DNA from: Ficedula albicollis
Taxonomy: Eukaryota > Chordata > Aves > Passeriformes > Muscicapidae
Assembly: GCF_000247815.1 (NCBI RefSeq)
Contig: NC_021686.1
Location: 5,782,037-5,846,036 of the forward strand
Reading direction: 5' to 3'
Length of the DNA: 64,000 nucleotides
A program made the translations under genes and the position numbers. Position 1 is the first letter of the stretch, and each line of letters begins with the position of its first letter. Below the pieces are notes generated by a model. It was not told where the DNA came from, did no database searches, and was given only the letters and a program-made list of their open reading frames with translations. Below, piece by piece: positions 35,901 to 48,484 of this stretch.

Positions 35901-38900
35901 GGGTTTTACGAGGATGTTGTTTGATGTCCTCCAGCTAGGCTGTGCCTGGAGACAGTTTATCAATGCAAGCAGTGCCATGTTTGTGCTGTCCCCTGTGCTC
36001 AGCCCAAAGTGGCATCTGTGCCACACAGTACCCTGCAATTCCAGGGCAGTGCTCTCATGGGAGTGTGCCTGAGCCAAGGCCAGGAGAGTTCCCAAGGAGT
36101 GGAAATCCACCTTATTCTCCCAAAAACCACAATGATGGAGGTGACACGCTGGACACGTTTTACTTCCCCACTGTGCAATTTTTGTATGCAAAAAAATCCA
36201 TGAGATTGCCTCTGCATGAGGCAGTGAGAAGCCTTGCTGCTGTAAATCACCTCTTGAGACTATTTCTGCTTTAATGCATAGGGAGCAAAGGAAGGACTGA
36301 GTTCCTGACTAAGCTGCCTCATTTGAATACCAAAAGTTAGGCTGAAGTTGCTCTACTTTAAACTGAATGGGAATGCAAGATTCATTCGGTGAAGGAATGG
36401 GAAGGTGTGTCCTGAGCTGGCTGTGTAAGAGTGTTTTAGGTATTTCAGGAGCTAATAGCAGCTTGTATCTGGTGTTTGCATTGCTCTGTCTCTTCAGGTT
36501 CTGCTCACTCTGCCTGGAATGGTGCATTTGTACCTGGTCCATTTGCACCTGCTTTTGGATATTTTGTATTATTGTTCTGAAGGAGAGTTTGCCAGTTTTG
36601 TCATTTCAATAAATTGCACATGCTTTGTTATAGATTTGCCTTCTGTTCCTTTGCTGTTGAAGGCTTAGCTGGAGTGAGAGCTGCCAAAATTGCAACTGTG
36701 CAGTATTTCCTGGCCTGGCAAGTTTCACATTTCTCCCTGGCTGACAATGCCATGAATTAGTGAATGACAATGTGGTTGTTGCTTTTTAAGCCTTTCCCAC
36801 ACCTGTCTTTGTTCATCTGCAAAGAATTCATGTTCTCTCTTAAAGGACTAAAATCGAAGCATTTCCAATATAGTAGAAGGAGAAGCCACAAAAACTCTTT
36901 TCCTTTATAGTGGTAGGTACAGGACCGTTAATAGCAGCTTGTATTAGAATTGGTCAAAGCCCTTTATACAGGGGAAAAAAAAATAAATATGTGTATTCAG
37001 TCCAGAGCTCAGATTAGGACTGAGTTAGCCTAAAAGCTGCTGGAAGCTCAGAATCTGGTGATTTAGATATTTTCCCTTCTCTCCCACAGGGAAGGATCTT
37101 TCAAAACCAAACCATTCAATCAGAGAGCTGAAACACCAGGGCTCTGTGACATGTATCTGTCTCCTAAGGATACACAGATAAACTTGCACTCATAAATATT
37201 CCCCCAGACATGAATACTTTTTTCCACCCTAGGAGCTCAGTGAGAAAGAATTTTGTGGCTTGTCATTTGACTGTCAAAGCTGCAAGCTGATTTACTGTGG
37301 GCAGTTTTAAATGGAGAAGGAGCTGAGGTCACATCTGTTCTTCTTTATTGTTCCATTCCTGCACTGGGTGAGGAGGAGAAGCCCCTGGTAATTGCAAAAT
37401 ACATCCCTAAATCTCCAGAGAGCCTTCTGAGGGAGAGAGTGTCTGCTGTGGAGAGCTCTGCACCTCAAAATAAATGGTGCTAATTAAATCACTGCTAATT
37501 GAGTTTAGTAGTCCACAGGCTCAAACACTAATGAGCTAAAACAGGAAATACGAAAAAAGGAAAATACCTTTTCTATAACTTTTTATGTTTTCCATCTCAT
37601 AATTGCCTAGCCTGCACTGAGAATTGCTTTCTGTCACATGTCCCATCTCTTTTGAATTTGTTATTCTTGTATTTCTTTCCCTTGGAGGCAATTTTATTTG
37701 CAGTTGATGTTTGCTTACAGGATTGGAAATAAAAAAAAAAATCACTGCCTGACATAAAACAATTTACCTGAGAGAAAACAATAACACCGCTGAGGCAACT
37801 GTACAGTTACATTTCTTGGTAAATATGTGCTTTTTACTGATTGCTTTTGTTCTCACAGTTTCTCTTTCACAGCCCTTGACAGCCTCTAATTCCCAAGGAT
37901 AAATTCCCTCTTGCTCCAAAGCAGGTTACATCAGTTAGACTAATAAAATATTAGCAGTGGGTAGTATCATAGAATGGAGACAAACCAGCAATCAATAATG
38001 GTAATAATGTCATTTGAAAAAATACTAAAATGGCAGCAAAATTAATATATTGCATTTTTCCCTCCAAACCTTGGAAACATAAATCAAGATATTAAAAAGC
38101 AAGAAACTGAATTTAGTTTGTATGGGGCACATTTTAATGACCTGTGGGAAAGTAGTGTAAGTTTTGTTGCTTTACATATTTTAAAAAGCTATTGGCCTTT
38201 ACTGTGCTTGCTTGCAGTTGTATTCTTCTGGTCTCAATTTTCTGCAAGCTCTGCCTCTTGATTTATAATATGTTATCATCAACTGCCCTATTTTTGTAAT
38301 TTATTAAGTATTCTTTTCTCATTTCTTCATGGATCTTTTTGTCTCTACAATGAAGCTGTAAAAATGAGTAGGTTTCCTTGATTAGTATTTTGTAGCACTT
38401 GGGAAAATGATGGCATTATAACTTGTGCTATTCAGTGAAATTCACATCAACAATCAATCTGTTCTGTAATTGTTTCTGGCTTCTTGGAATTGCTTCTCTA
38501 AAAGCACTGGGGTTTAGACTTTCTTCTGCTTGCACATAAGGAAAGCAGTAGGAGGATTGGTTTTACCTCCACTATCACTTCTTTAGCTCTAGGAGAAATT
38601 AGCCTCTATCTCTCAAGGTAAAGTGTACTATAGATTTCCTAGCACACTGGATGGAAGCCTTTTGATTTAGGAAATTATCTTCTGGACTATCACCACTCTT
38701 TTAAGATACACATTTCATATTGCAGCCTGTGTATTAATGCAACGTTTTTCTCCAGGTAGAAACTATAAATTAGTATTAGGAACCCAAGCATCCTTTACTT
38801 TTTCTGGTTTTATGGTCTCTGAAAAGTGCCACTTATATCCCATCTCATGCTTTATCTGTTATCATTCTAAGCATTCAAGATCCTTTTCATGTTATTTTTC

Positions 38901-39021
38901 AGTGAATCAGAGAAAGGTAATTCCATCTTTTTACGCAGTTTTCTCTACTGCAAGAAATGTTTGGGAAATCTCTAGTTTCTGCTTATGAAAAGGATACAGA
39001 ATCAGTTGTACATCTTACTCA
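32926..39021. other. Long non-coding stretch, no gene seen
   Basis: Mostly AT-rich sequence. Minus-strand 33798-34367 is open except for one in-frame stop (34098-34100) across about 190 codons, but matches no protein I know and neighbouring frames are open too. The part near 37.44-37.52 kb (homeobox-type taatta words) could be conserved regulatory DNA, by inference only. Confidence 0.55.
35052..35101. repeat. Microsatellite (GTTTT)10
   Basis: Ten perfect pentanucleotide units on the plus strand, flanked by ordinary AT-rich sequence. Confidence 0.97.
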
Positions 39022-39210
39022 GATATATTTTTATAATGCCTTTTGTACTTGAGGATGAGAAACAGTAGAGTATGTCTAATAAATGTCAAACAGAAAATGT
39101 GTCAAACTATCAGTGCGATATATTTTTATAATGCCTTTTGTACTTGAGGATGAGAAACAGTAGAGTATGTCTAATAAATATCAAACAGAAAATGTGCCAA
39201 ACTATCAGTG
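39022..39210. repeat. 95-bp tandem duplication
   Basis: The unit gatatatttttataatgcc...actatcagtg at 39022-39116 is repeated at 39117-39210. Only two internal substitutions are seen (aaatgtc/aaatatc and tgtgtc/tgtgcc). No coding or transposon signature. Confidence 0.95.
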
Positions 39211-41098
39211 GCAAACTGCAGTGAAGCACCCAGCCTAAAAGTTGAAATATATTATTCAGAGCCACAGGCTAGTAAGGACTGTCAGACATGTCCTGATGCT
39301 TTCCTGCCAGTATCTTTGGTGGAAATTAAATTATTTAAGTTAAACCAGGTGCATATTGCTCAATCACCCACAATTTCCTCAGATTTTTGTTTAATTTACA
39401 ACACCCTTGTAATAAGGTAATTTCTCATTATATCTTGTTGAAACAAGACTAGTATAGAAAATAAATATTAGCCAGTTATTTATGGAGAAAATGAGAATTC
39501 ATGTCCTCCTCAAAAATCACTTTTGCAGCCAAGAAATGGTGCCATCTTCCAAGGCAGTAGAAATATTTGAAGTTCAGGAAAATGTATTTCTCTTATTGAC
39601 CTTTCTCCATAGAAGAGCAGCATGGTTTACATATGGAAACACAGTTGGTGCTGCTCTCCACAGGCCAGTAAGGAATGGGGATGGGTCTCAGGGTTTCCAG
39701 AAGGATATCTGAGACCTTTTCTGAACAGCACTGCTCCAAGGATAGCCTTTTCTCTTTTTCCTCTGCACATTGTCATTGAAAAATTCATCCTGGTCTCAAA
39801 ATAACAAATTTTTGTTTTGTAAATTTGGAAGGGATTTTTTTTCCTCAGTTGGTGGGGTATTATCACATCCCTTCTGTTTTTATTTTTTATGAAGACATTT
39901 TTAAAATGCCACTTAAAAATAAAATCTTGCTGCAGCAAGGGAGGGATTATCACACATTAATTTGATATGCTCAGTCTGAGTGGTTTTATTGCTTTTTACA
40001 ACAATTTAAAATTTCAGCATTCAGAGCCCATTTTAGAAATTATCATCAGAGGATATTAGTCTTACCCGTGAAGGACAGATGATGTATATTTTTGCAGCTT
40101 ATTAGGCTCCTAGATTTACCCTGAACACATACACGAAGTCTGCTTGAAATATTGGCCTCCTACACAGCTACATGTAAATTGCTGGGTAGATGGTCCCGCT
40201 GGGGTTCCTGTTTTGTACCCTGGAACCATCAAGATTCAGCGTGCCAGTGAGCATCCTAATGATAGCTGAGGGTGCAGAAACTTTCTGTTTTCATGGCAAC
40301 CACACAATCTGTTGTACAATAACTACTGCTTTGTCACTTGTTTCAAGATGAGCTTCGAAAACAGTTGGCAGGAGAAAAGTATCTTTTTATGCCTTCTCTG
40401 CACCGAGCCTGATTTTGTCGCCTGATGTGTTTTGTTAGCACACAGAATACATCCCTTCCCATGCAGGTAATTGGCAGGGGCTTTCAGGGATTAATGCTGT
40501 GTGATCATATTGCTGCCCGTGCCTCTGTGGTAATGAGAGTTTCCTGGGGGGAGCACTGAGCTGAGCCTCACCTTGCCTGCTCTGCACCTTGGAGCAGCAG
40601 CTGAGGCTCAGGAAGGTCAGTCAGACCTGAGGAAAGGTGCACTGCCAGCAAAAATGTACCCATTATCTGCAGAAATGCAATTAGGGATCAGCCAGGTGGG
40701 GCAGAACACAGCCAGGTGTGCAGGGAGGGTGAGTGCAGGAGAGGCCTTCACAAAGACTCTTCCCAAAAGTGTGTTGTCTCTCCTAGTTGTGCTGTGCCAC
40801 AGTCCCAGAATGGTGCCAGGGCAGGAGATTTAACATTTTTAACATCAGCCATAGTGATGCTAAAAAACAGTCTGGGCTCTCTGACTGTTATCCCACAAAT
40901 GATGTTAATTCATATAGATTGTGTAAAATAGCTAACTTTCATCTGCTTCTCCAAATGGCAATGAGATATGAGCTGCTGCCTGCAGAAAGCCATGGAAATG
41001 ACCCAGTAACATTAAGTGGGCTTCAGATCAGACCCAGGGTCTTAATTTCTGCAGCAATTTTTAGGACATGATCCCAAATAAGCACACAAATGCCTGCC
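39211..41098. other. Non-coding stretch, no gene seen
   Basis: The part at about 40.14-40.56 kb has denser, less repetitive sequence and includes gttttcatggcaacc (about 40290), close to the RFX X-box consensus. It is a possible conserved non-coding element, but conservation cannot be judged here. Nothing else is recognised. Confidence 0.5.
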
Positions 41099-41262
41099 TG
41101 CTCTCTCTGGGAGGCTGCCCTGCACCAGGGCATGGCTAATTCCTGTAGGGCTAATTCCTCTGGATGCTCTCTCTGGGAGGCTGCCCTGCACCAGGGTGTG
41201 GCTAATTCCTGTAGGGCTAATTCCTCTGGGGCTAATTAATTCCTGTAGGGCTAATTCCTGTG
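41099..41262. repeat. 66-bp tandem duplication with internal 18-19 bp repeats
   Basis: The unit tgctctctctgggaggctgcc... occurs at 41099-41164 and 41165-41230, differing at about three bases. Inside it the phrase ggctaattcctgtag/ctctgg is itself repeated, and it continues past the second unit to 41262, making six copies of gctaatt(aatt)cct. Confidence 0.92.
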
Positions 41263-41782
41263 TGCTTGCTGCTCTCCAGGAAGGGAGTTGTTTCAGCTGT
41301 GGCTGGGGAGTGGTAGAGGGGTGCACAGGGATCCTGAGGTTTTGTAAATGTGCTCCTGGGGGTACTTCCCAAATGAATGGGCATCCTCAGACCCCTCAGT
41401 CTTTCAGGAGGGTGATGTCCCTCCTACTGAAGTGGACCTTGTACTGATGGGAAAGTTTCCTTGAGAACTGTGATGACAAGGCAGCTTCAGCCAGTAGAGC
41501 CTCCTAGATCAGGAATCAGAGTTCAAGTCCCAGGGAAAGCAGGTAGATCACCTAATCTGGCATCTGTGTACCACATGTGTGCGTTCCATCTCCCTCAGGT
41601 GTCACTGTGTAAGACCCAGATGGTGAAGAGTGTATTGAGCTCTCAGGGCTGGTGTTCTGCATACAGGAAGGAGATGCACAAACCTTGCTGCTGTTCCTGC
41701 TAGTCTGGTGAAATTTGCTGGGCTAGCCAAGAAACATGTTTCCCTGTTCTTTGGTTTGGAAAGCACATATTGTTAAAAAGAC

Positions 41783-41808
41783 ACCAACCAACCAATCAAC
41801 CAACCAAC
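41783..41808. repeat. Short (CAAC/CCAA)n microsatellite
   Basis: Six imperfect tetranucleotide units (caaccaaccaatcaacc...). Confidence 0.85.
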
Positions 41809-42730
41809 ATCCTGGTGATCAATGTAATCCTGAGCTGGTCAATAAATAGGATGTCAAGCCAGTGATTTTGCTTAGTCCCTTGTAGCAGTTATTCATCCAG
41901 CCTGGTGTCTCAGCTCCAGCTGTGGTCAAGCTCTGATTATCACAAAATAAAGAAGAGGAAAAGTGCTGGAGTACCAGCTCCTCATGTAGTGCCTCTGTGT
42001 CAGAAGGTGCCCTTGGCTGCCCTGCCAGGGGGCAGATGTGCCTGACTCAGTGCCACCAACCCCCTTCAATTGTCTCCAGAATGGCTCTGTTACTGCTCCA
42101 GCAGCCTTTAAAGCAGGCTGCAAGTTCCAGTGGTACCTTACCCTGGTCACTGCCTTTGAGTATCTGCCCTTTTGCTCCCTGCACTTGATCTGACCTACAC
42201 ATTTTTTTCTGTTTTGCTAAAAATAGGTGGTCTAAAGCTTTCAGCAGAATGAAGTGATCTGTTCAGAGACAAGCTGTAATGTTAAAATTCATTTGCCTTT
42301 TAGAAAGTATAATATGCATCAAATAAATTATCTCAATAACACTTTACTGTGCTCACCACGGAGATCCAAATTTCTGTTGTCTCAGACAACATTTTTTGCT
42401 TTGAAAATGGTTTTCTTCATAAAAGAAAACAACACTGATTAGTGGCTGTTTGGAATTAAAATATTGAGCATTTTTGTTGTCAAATACAATGATGGAACAA
42501 GAACAATTGGCACAGGAAAAGTAATTTTAATTTTCAATGTCTAAATTGATCAATTAGGAAAGAATTAGATTGGCATGGACATAACCAAGAAATATCAATA
42601 GGTAACAAGTGTCAACACTGTAATTTGGCCTAGTCTCTAAGTAGATGTTCTTACTCTCTCCCTAACTCCCTCATCCATAATTTATAAATCATTGAGGCGA
42701 GAAGACACACAGATGTTACACGAGGATTCC
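41809..42730. other. Non-coding stretch, no gene seen
   Basis: Nothing beyond short chance open frames. No repeat or exon is recognised. Confidence 0.55.
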
Positions 42731-42934
42731 TCCAGCCTCACAGTTTGGGGTTTCAAGAGGAAATAGTCAAAGTGATCCTGGAGGCCAGGCCCCATTCTAG
42801 CCTCACAGTTTGGGGTTTCAAGAGGAAATAATCAAAGTGATCCTGGAGGGCAGGCCCCATTCCTCCAGCCTCACAGTTTGGGGTTTCAAGAGGAAATAGT
42901 CAAAGTGATCCTGGAGGCCAGGCCCCATTCTCCA
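42731..42934. repeat. Three-copy minisatellite, 65-68 bp unit
   Basis: The unit agcctcacagtttggggttt...ccaggccccattc starts at 42734, 42799 and 42867. Copies 1 and 3 agree (tagtc, gaggcc), while copy 2 differs (taatc, gagggc). The second unit is three bases longer because it includes an extra ctc at the junction. This is the same pattern seen in the B segment at 14.2 kb, where the outer copies match and the middle one differs. Confidence 0.95.
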
Positions 42935-45234
42935 GCAGAGCACACAAATACAGCTGCTGTCCTGAGAAATACTCATGGATGTGACAGAAAAGGGAGGGAG
43001 GGAGCCAGGAGCTGTGTGGGGGTTAAAAGGAGTTAGGGCAGAGCCAGAAATAGATTTAGTCCCTATCCAGTGCTGGCTTTCAAGTCTTATGTTGCAAGAT
43101 GGGCTAAGTGCAAATTCAGATGCAAATTTTCATTCTGGAGTTTTAGACCCAACACTGGCTCAAGTATTGTCCCACATTCCTGGTTTATTCCCCCTGTGGC
43201 TGTAGTGTGAATTAGCAGGAGAGGTAATTACTGAAATCTGTAATCCCTGAAAATGCTGGGCTGTTTCTGATTTTGCTTGTCATTTCCATGATGTTTTGAG
43301 CAGCTCCTTTGGGAAGAGGCTTTCATGGAATTTCCCCTAATACTTTCACTTGAAAGTTTGAAGTGTTGCTGCAGGTATTTTGACAAAACCTATCAAAAAG
43401 GGCTTTCGGTGCCATTCAGTTTCTCTTGCTGTCTAATCTAAGCCTGAAAGAGCCACAAATAGATCTGTATAACTGCATTTGGAGACCTTGGTCCTGGGAT
43501 TCTGGCTAAGCAGGAAGGGAATTTTCACGTTCACACAAGAAGTGTCTTGGTGACTTTCCCTGTAAGTTTCTGGCTATGGAGTTAGAGTTGTATTTTCTGT
43601 GGAAGTTTTCCTTGCTCTCCCTATGGATTTCATCTCTTGCTGTGATCTGAGAGACACCCTGCTCACTTTCCTCAAAGCACTGACACAATTCCTGCCAGAA
43701 CTTCCAAAAGCTCTGGAGGAGAGTAGCCAGACATTCTTTCTTCTGCTTCTCCTGTCTTACTTATCTGCTGTCTCAGGAGAACAGGTGCCAGGTCTCCAGG
43801 GGCTGGATTCCCCACAAGGGACTGTCTCCTGCATATCCGTTTCTGTTACTGATTATTGTGTATTTTGTTTTCATTTGCATTTATTTTGCATTTGTCTTTC
43901 TGGAATGCAGTGGATACCATCAAGGCTGACTTTAAATCAATCCCCTAACATTGACAATGGCTGTAATGGATTTTCACAAGGCAATTATCTTTGTGGAAAA
44001 TGTCCAGATATAATTCATGTTAAACTGTACTGAAACCTGTAAGCTAAACCATTGGAAGTGTTTTGGCAAGATCAACCCTCCAGTTCTAAGTGTACATCAC
44101 TGCAAGAGGAAAGGCATTTCCCACAGCCATGAAGTAGAAAATGAAAGTACAGCAATTAATGTTAGAAGTTTGGTGTGTTGTGTTGGGAATGCACAGATTC
44201 ACTTGTGATATTTCCATGTACAGTGAAACATCACCCCTTCTAGAACTGAACATCATCATGTGGACACTTTAAGAAGGGCAGGGCTATTTTAAATCCATTA
44301 GCTTTTCCTTCAGTCTGCCTTCGCAGGCAGGATTTGAGGCTGAAATAGCAGTGTGCACAAAGTGCTGATACCTAGTGTTAAGGAAATCACAAATTTTTAC
44401 AGTCCTCTGAGTCCTAAAAGTTCCTACTTCCTTATTAAAGGTAAACTGGTTTGGATTCTCTCTCTTTCCCAAATCCTCAGTTGAATGAAAATATGAGTTC
44501 TTGAAAGTGATGCAATTTTGTGACACCAAATTTCTAAACATCTCACACAACATTGGACACAACAAAGATTATTTACTATTGGCTATTGACGGGAAATAAA
44601 ACCAGGGCTGTGTTTGCTTGAATTCTCATGACAGACTGATGAATTTCATCAGTTCAGCCCAGTAGCACAGGACTCACATCAGATTTCTTTGAAATAAGCA
44701 TACAGCCAATGTATATTGCAGCCTCTCATTACCATACAAGTGAATGCTTGTGTTTTTCAGAAAGTCTCCACAAAGTCTGGAGAAAGCACAGTTTTCTCAC
44801 TGTTGCCTTGCTTCTTGGAAAGGTCCCAGCCTTCACCCTCTTTTCATAATTGTAGCAATGTTCTGGTGTTATGATTAACCTCAAACATACCATGAGCAGT
44901 GGAAGCTCAATAGCTTTATCTGACATTTTCACTATGTTTCAATAAAATATCACATCCAGCCTTTCCTAGTTAGGAATGCATTAAAGACGACTGTGCCCCG
45001 GGGAGCCACTATCCTTTAAAATAAGGATACTTTGTAGAGGTATGTTTTTGTCTAGAAGTAAACTTTAGAATTAATCCTAGTGAAAATGGAAAGTACTTGT
45101 GGGGGAATTGGTGTATAAATATCTGAACCTTTGAACTTTCCTTAGCTCACTTCTGAGTACAATGTTCAGAGAAGTTACAGAAATGTGCAGTATCCCACTC
45201 TTCCTTTGGAATATAAGTTTAGGCTTAATCACCA

Positions 45235-45260
45235 GCAGAATTAGCAGAATTAGCAGAATT
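45235..45260. repeat. 9-bp repeat (agcagaatt)3
   Basis: Three consecutive copies of agcagaatt, with the last diverging at its end. Confidence 0.9.
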
Positions 45261-45543
45261 GGATTAAAGTCTATGCAAGGAAGCAAAGGAAAAAAATCTA
45301 TAGAATGCTTGCCTTACAGCTGGTGGTTTTTTTTAAATTTTAGTATGTAAAAAATAAATATCGGCATCACTCTAGAGCTGCTGGTGAGCTAATCAAGAAA
45401 TGTCCATTTATTTCAGAATGTCAAGAGCAGTTTAACCTCAAGATGGTGCTAGATGGTTAAGTTGGCTGTCACAACAGCTATTGTTTATCTTTTAAATTTT
45501 TTCAGAATGAAAAAGCATCGGTAACATATAATTGGTTAATAAC

Positions 45544-45609
45544 CATTATGAAAAGATAAAGACTTCATACTTAAATCATTATGAAAACATAAAGACTTCA
45601 TATTTAAAA
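45544..45609. repeat. 33-bp tandem duplication
   Basis: The unit cattatgaaaa(g/c)ataaagac...ttaaa occurs at 45544-45576 and 45577-45609, with about three substitutions. Confidence 0.92.
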
Positions 45610-46028
45610 GTATCAGTTTTACAGATTAATTTGTTCATCAGACTAAGCAAGACATGAATTGATTCAAAAAGATATTAATTATATCAATGTTTCAGAATAG
45701 AATAGTGCTTGGGAAGAAACAGAGCATGTATGAAAGTCGTTGGAACCACAATGGGTAGGAGATGTACAATGTGTTACTTGGCAGTTCACCTGGTTGTCAG
45801 AATCAGGCAGCCTGGGGGTCATGGGACTGTCATTCTGGCAAGATATAGTGATCAAAAGCTGCCAGATAAATAGCAAAGACTGAAAGCTCCTGAAGAAGTA
45901 AGGAATTTCTTCATTCACAATAAATAATACGTAGAAGCGCTTTAATAATTTCAAATTAAGCCTGTTTTCTGCTGGAGGATGAATATCCAGAGTATGGCTG
46001 TCTGTAATCCACCCCTGAATCTACAGGT

Positions 46029-46072
46029 GAGCAGAACACCAGCAGATGAGCAGAACACCAGCAGATGAGCAG
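46029..46072. repeat. 19-bp tandem repeat, 2.3 copies
   Basis: The unit gagcagaacaccagcagat occurs at 46029 and 46048, with a partial third (gagcag) to 46072. Confidence 0.95.
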
Positions 46073-48484
46073 CACTGTTGTCCTGGCAGCTCCCTGAGCT
46101 GGAGCTGCTGTAGGGATGCTGCAGAACATAACACCCAGGCTGCTGCTGAGGACTTCCCCCACAGTTACGGCACCAGGTCTGATTTTCTAGAACAGCCCAA
46201 CAGTGACCAGATGACCAGAAATTCATCTCAATCTTCCTTCCTTGAGGGACAGCTAAGGGAGAGATTTTCCAAGGAGCCCATGACAGTGTTTTTACTGTTT
46301 GTGGTAAAACCATAGTGCCAGGTCTGTACATACTGTACCCAACCTGGATGTTTTCAAGGTTAGCAGGTCTAAAACAGACCTGCTCACTTGGAAAAAATCT
46401 TTTCCCAGAATGAGGTGTGGGTCTGCTTGAAGATCCTGGCTCCTGGGCATATCTCCTGTGCCTGGTGGGTATTGGAAAGCAGGGAACTCTCTTCCCCACA
46501 CAGGATAATTTTGTTATTCTTTTTGCTGTCCTCTGTATTTTTCAATGTTTGGGGGTTTTTTTTGTTTGGTTGGTTTTTTTTTTGGCAACAAGATTTAATC
46601 CTTTAGAAAAGCTGCAAAATGAGAACAATTTATATGTCAAGTTAATTTATTTTGCACCAGAAAGGCCTTTCAAAAAGATGGCTGTTTAATATATAATCTT
46701 ATAAATGAATCAGCAAAATAATATGGGAACTTGGGGATGTGCATTAACAGAAGGCTTTTTTATTAAATTTTACTTTATTTTTGATTTTTTTTATTTCCCT
46801 AGACATTTTTCTTGATATCTTCCAAAGTTTTTGTAATTGTTTAATGCAAGCAATTACTTACAAGGTAGCTGTATCAGCCAAGGCAATGTTACAAAAATGT
46901 GAAAAATTCCTGGCATTGAAAAGGGATGTTTGATCTCCTGAAATAATTGGAAATTTGCCACAATTCCTTTGTCACCTGAAGAAAAGAAGATTTTACAGTC
47001 CTTCCTATTTGCAAATCTGAAATAATGTACCTTAACAGAGTGCTGCCTATGCTGCTCAAGTACTAGTTTTTCCACTGTTTGCAAAATGTATTTCTTGGAG
47101 GGAAAGAATCATCTAAATGTGATTGTTTGGCTTTTTAAAATGGGGAAATAGAAACTAGACTCTATGTCCTGCCCACAGATCTTTATCAGATGCAGATAAA
47201 AATATAAATAGCCTAGGAGACAGTGTCCTCTTAAGTCATGATCCTAAGGTTAGTGGGACTTTGAGAAGATTTTTCTTGTCTAGACAGTTATAAAGAAGCT
47301 CAAAGTTGATTTAGGTTTTTATTATAGGGAATATAATTCTACATCCCTCATATTCAGTATGTAAACAGGAAGGTATTTTATGTGTAATTTTAGAAAGCAA
47401 TTAATAAGAAAATATACTGGGCATTCCAGGTATCTGAAAATATATTTTTAAAATTATTTCAAATGGAAGATAAGTTACATATTTTAGAACAGTGGGGAAA
47501 TCAACATATTTTTTTTTTATTTTCACTCGATTTAATTCCAAAGTGACATTCTGGCTGACAGACACAGCAATAAACATCATGCTTGTATGTTCAGGCTTAA
47601 TCAAAGGGAGATTTAGGGTAAGAATGTTTATCTAAAAGTCCTTTTAAGTCACAAGTACATAAGAATAGATGATTAATTATGTTGTCCACTTGGGGCAATG
47701 ACTGTGCAAGTCAAATTGCATTTGAACTTGGCTACAAAAGAGTTTAAAAAATGAAAGCACTGGATGGCATTAAAAAAAAAAAAAATCTTCCTCCTAAAGA
47801 TTGTGTACTGATACAGGGAAATGATTCCCTCTGGGTTTGTAGAGGAATTTAGGAGAAAGCTGTCTGTGGATATTGATCCTGACACAGGATCCTCCCAGTC
47901 ACAATCTCAGAGGGGCCAATTCTGAGACCCAGAGGCTGAATGTTTGCAATGACCTCTGCCACACAAAGATCAGAGTCAGCATCTGGATCTCCATATGGAG
48001 GATGAAAGTTTTTATATCACAAAAATCTTTCCAACAACTGTTTTGGCAGGGACAATCATAAAAAGAGTATTTGAGCATCTTATTACACTGTTAATATATT
48101 CCCATCAGGAATTTAAACTAATTAACTCCTCTCTTATGCATACCTTGGTGATATTTTTACATTTCCCAGGGCACATAACCAGTCACAAGAAAAAGAAAAT
48201 GTCACCTTCCAATAGTCATTCCCTAGCAGGCACTGGAGGACACTCTTAAAGCAAAATTTTTTGTGTGCTGTAAGTTTCTTGTTGAGGTAGAACAAAAGAT
48301 TATGGTTTCACCTGACAAATTTGCTTCACCTTGGTGTGCATTTCTTCTTTGTCTTTTTTAAAAATATATTTTTACTTTGTGCTCATGAGATCACAGTCAC
48401 TTATTCCACTTGTGTTCTCTGTCTGCTTGGAAAAAAAGTTTAATAATTACTGAAATTACTTAGTCAAGACACAGAGCTGCTGGA

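Larger units (their letters stand above)
42935..48484. other. Long non-coding stretch, no gene seen
   Basis: AT-rich sequence with several micro-duplications listed separately. The longest open frame (minus strand, 45951-46499, 182 codons) crosses a 19-bp repeat and has no recognisable domain. Its length is about what chance gives for a 64-kb six-frame search. Confidence 0.55.

Noticed and set aside
37960..37980. atcatagaatgg as a CR1 tail
   Set aside because: Only a dozen bases match and the expected ttggaaggga block does not follow.
41500..41560. tRNA B-box-like gttcaagtccc suggesting a tRNA gene or MIR-type SINE
   Set aside because: No proper A box at the right distance, no cloverleaf stems, and the flanks do not follow a SINE consensus I know.
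42731..42934. CRISPR-like regularly spaced repeats
   Set aside because: Units are contiguous 65-68 bp tandem copies with no unique spacers, in a vertebrate genome.
45951..46499. 182-codon minus-strand open frame
   Set aside because: About one open stretch of this length is expected by chance in six frames of 64 kb (rough estimate). It has no domain and crosses a recent 19-bp repeat.
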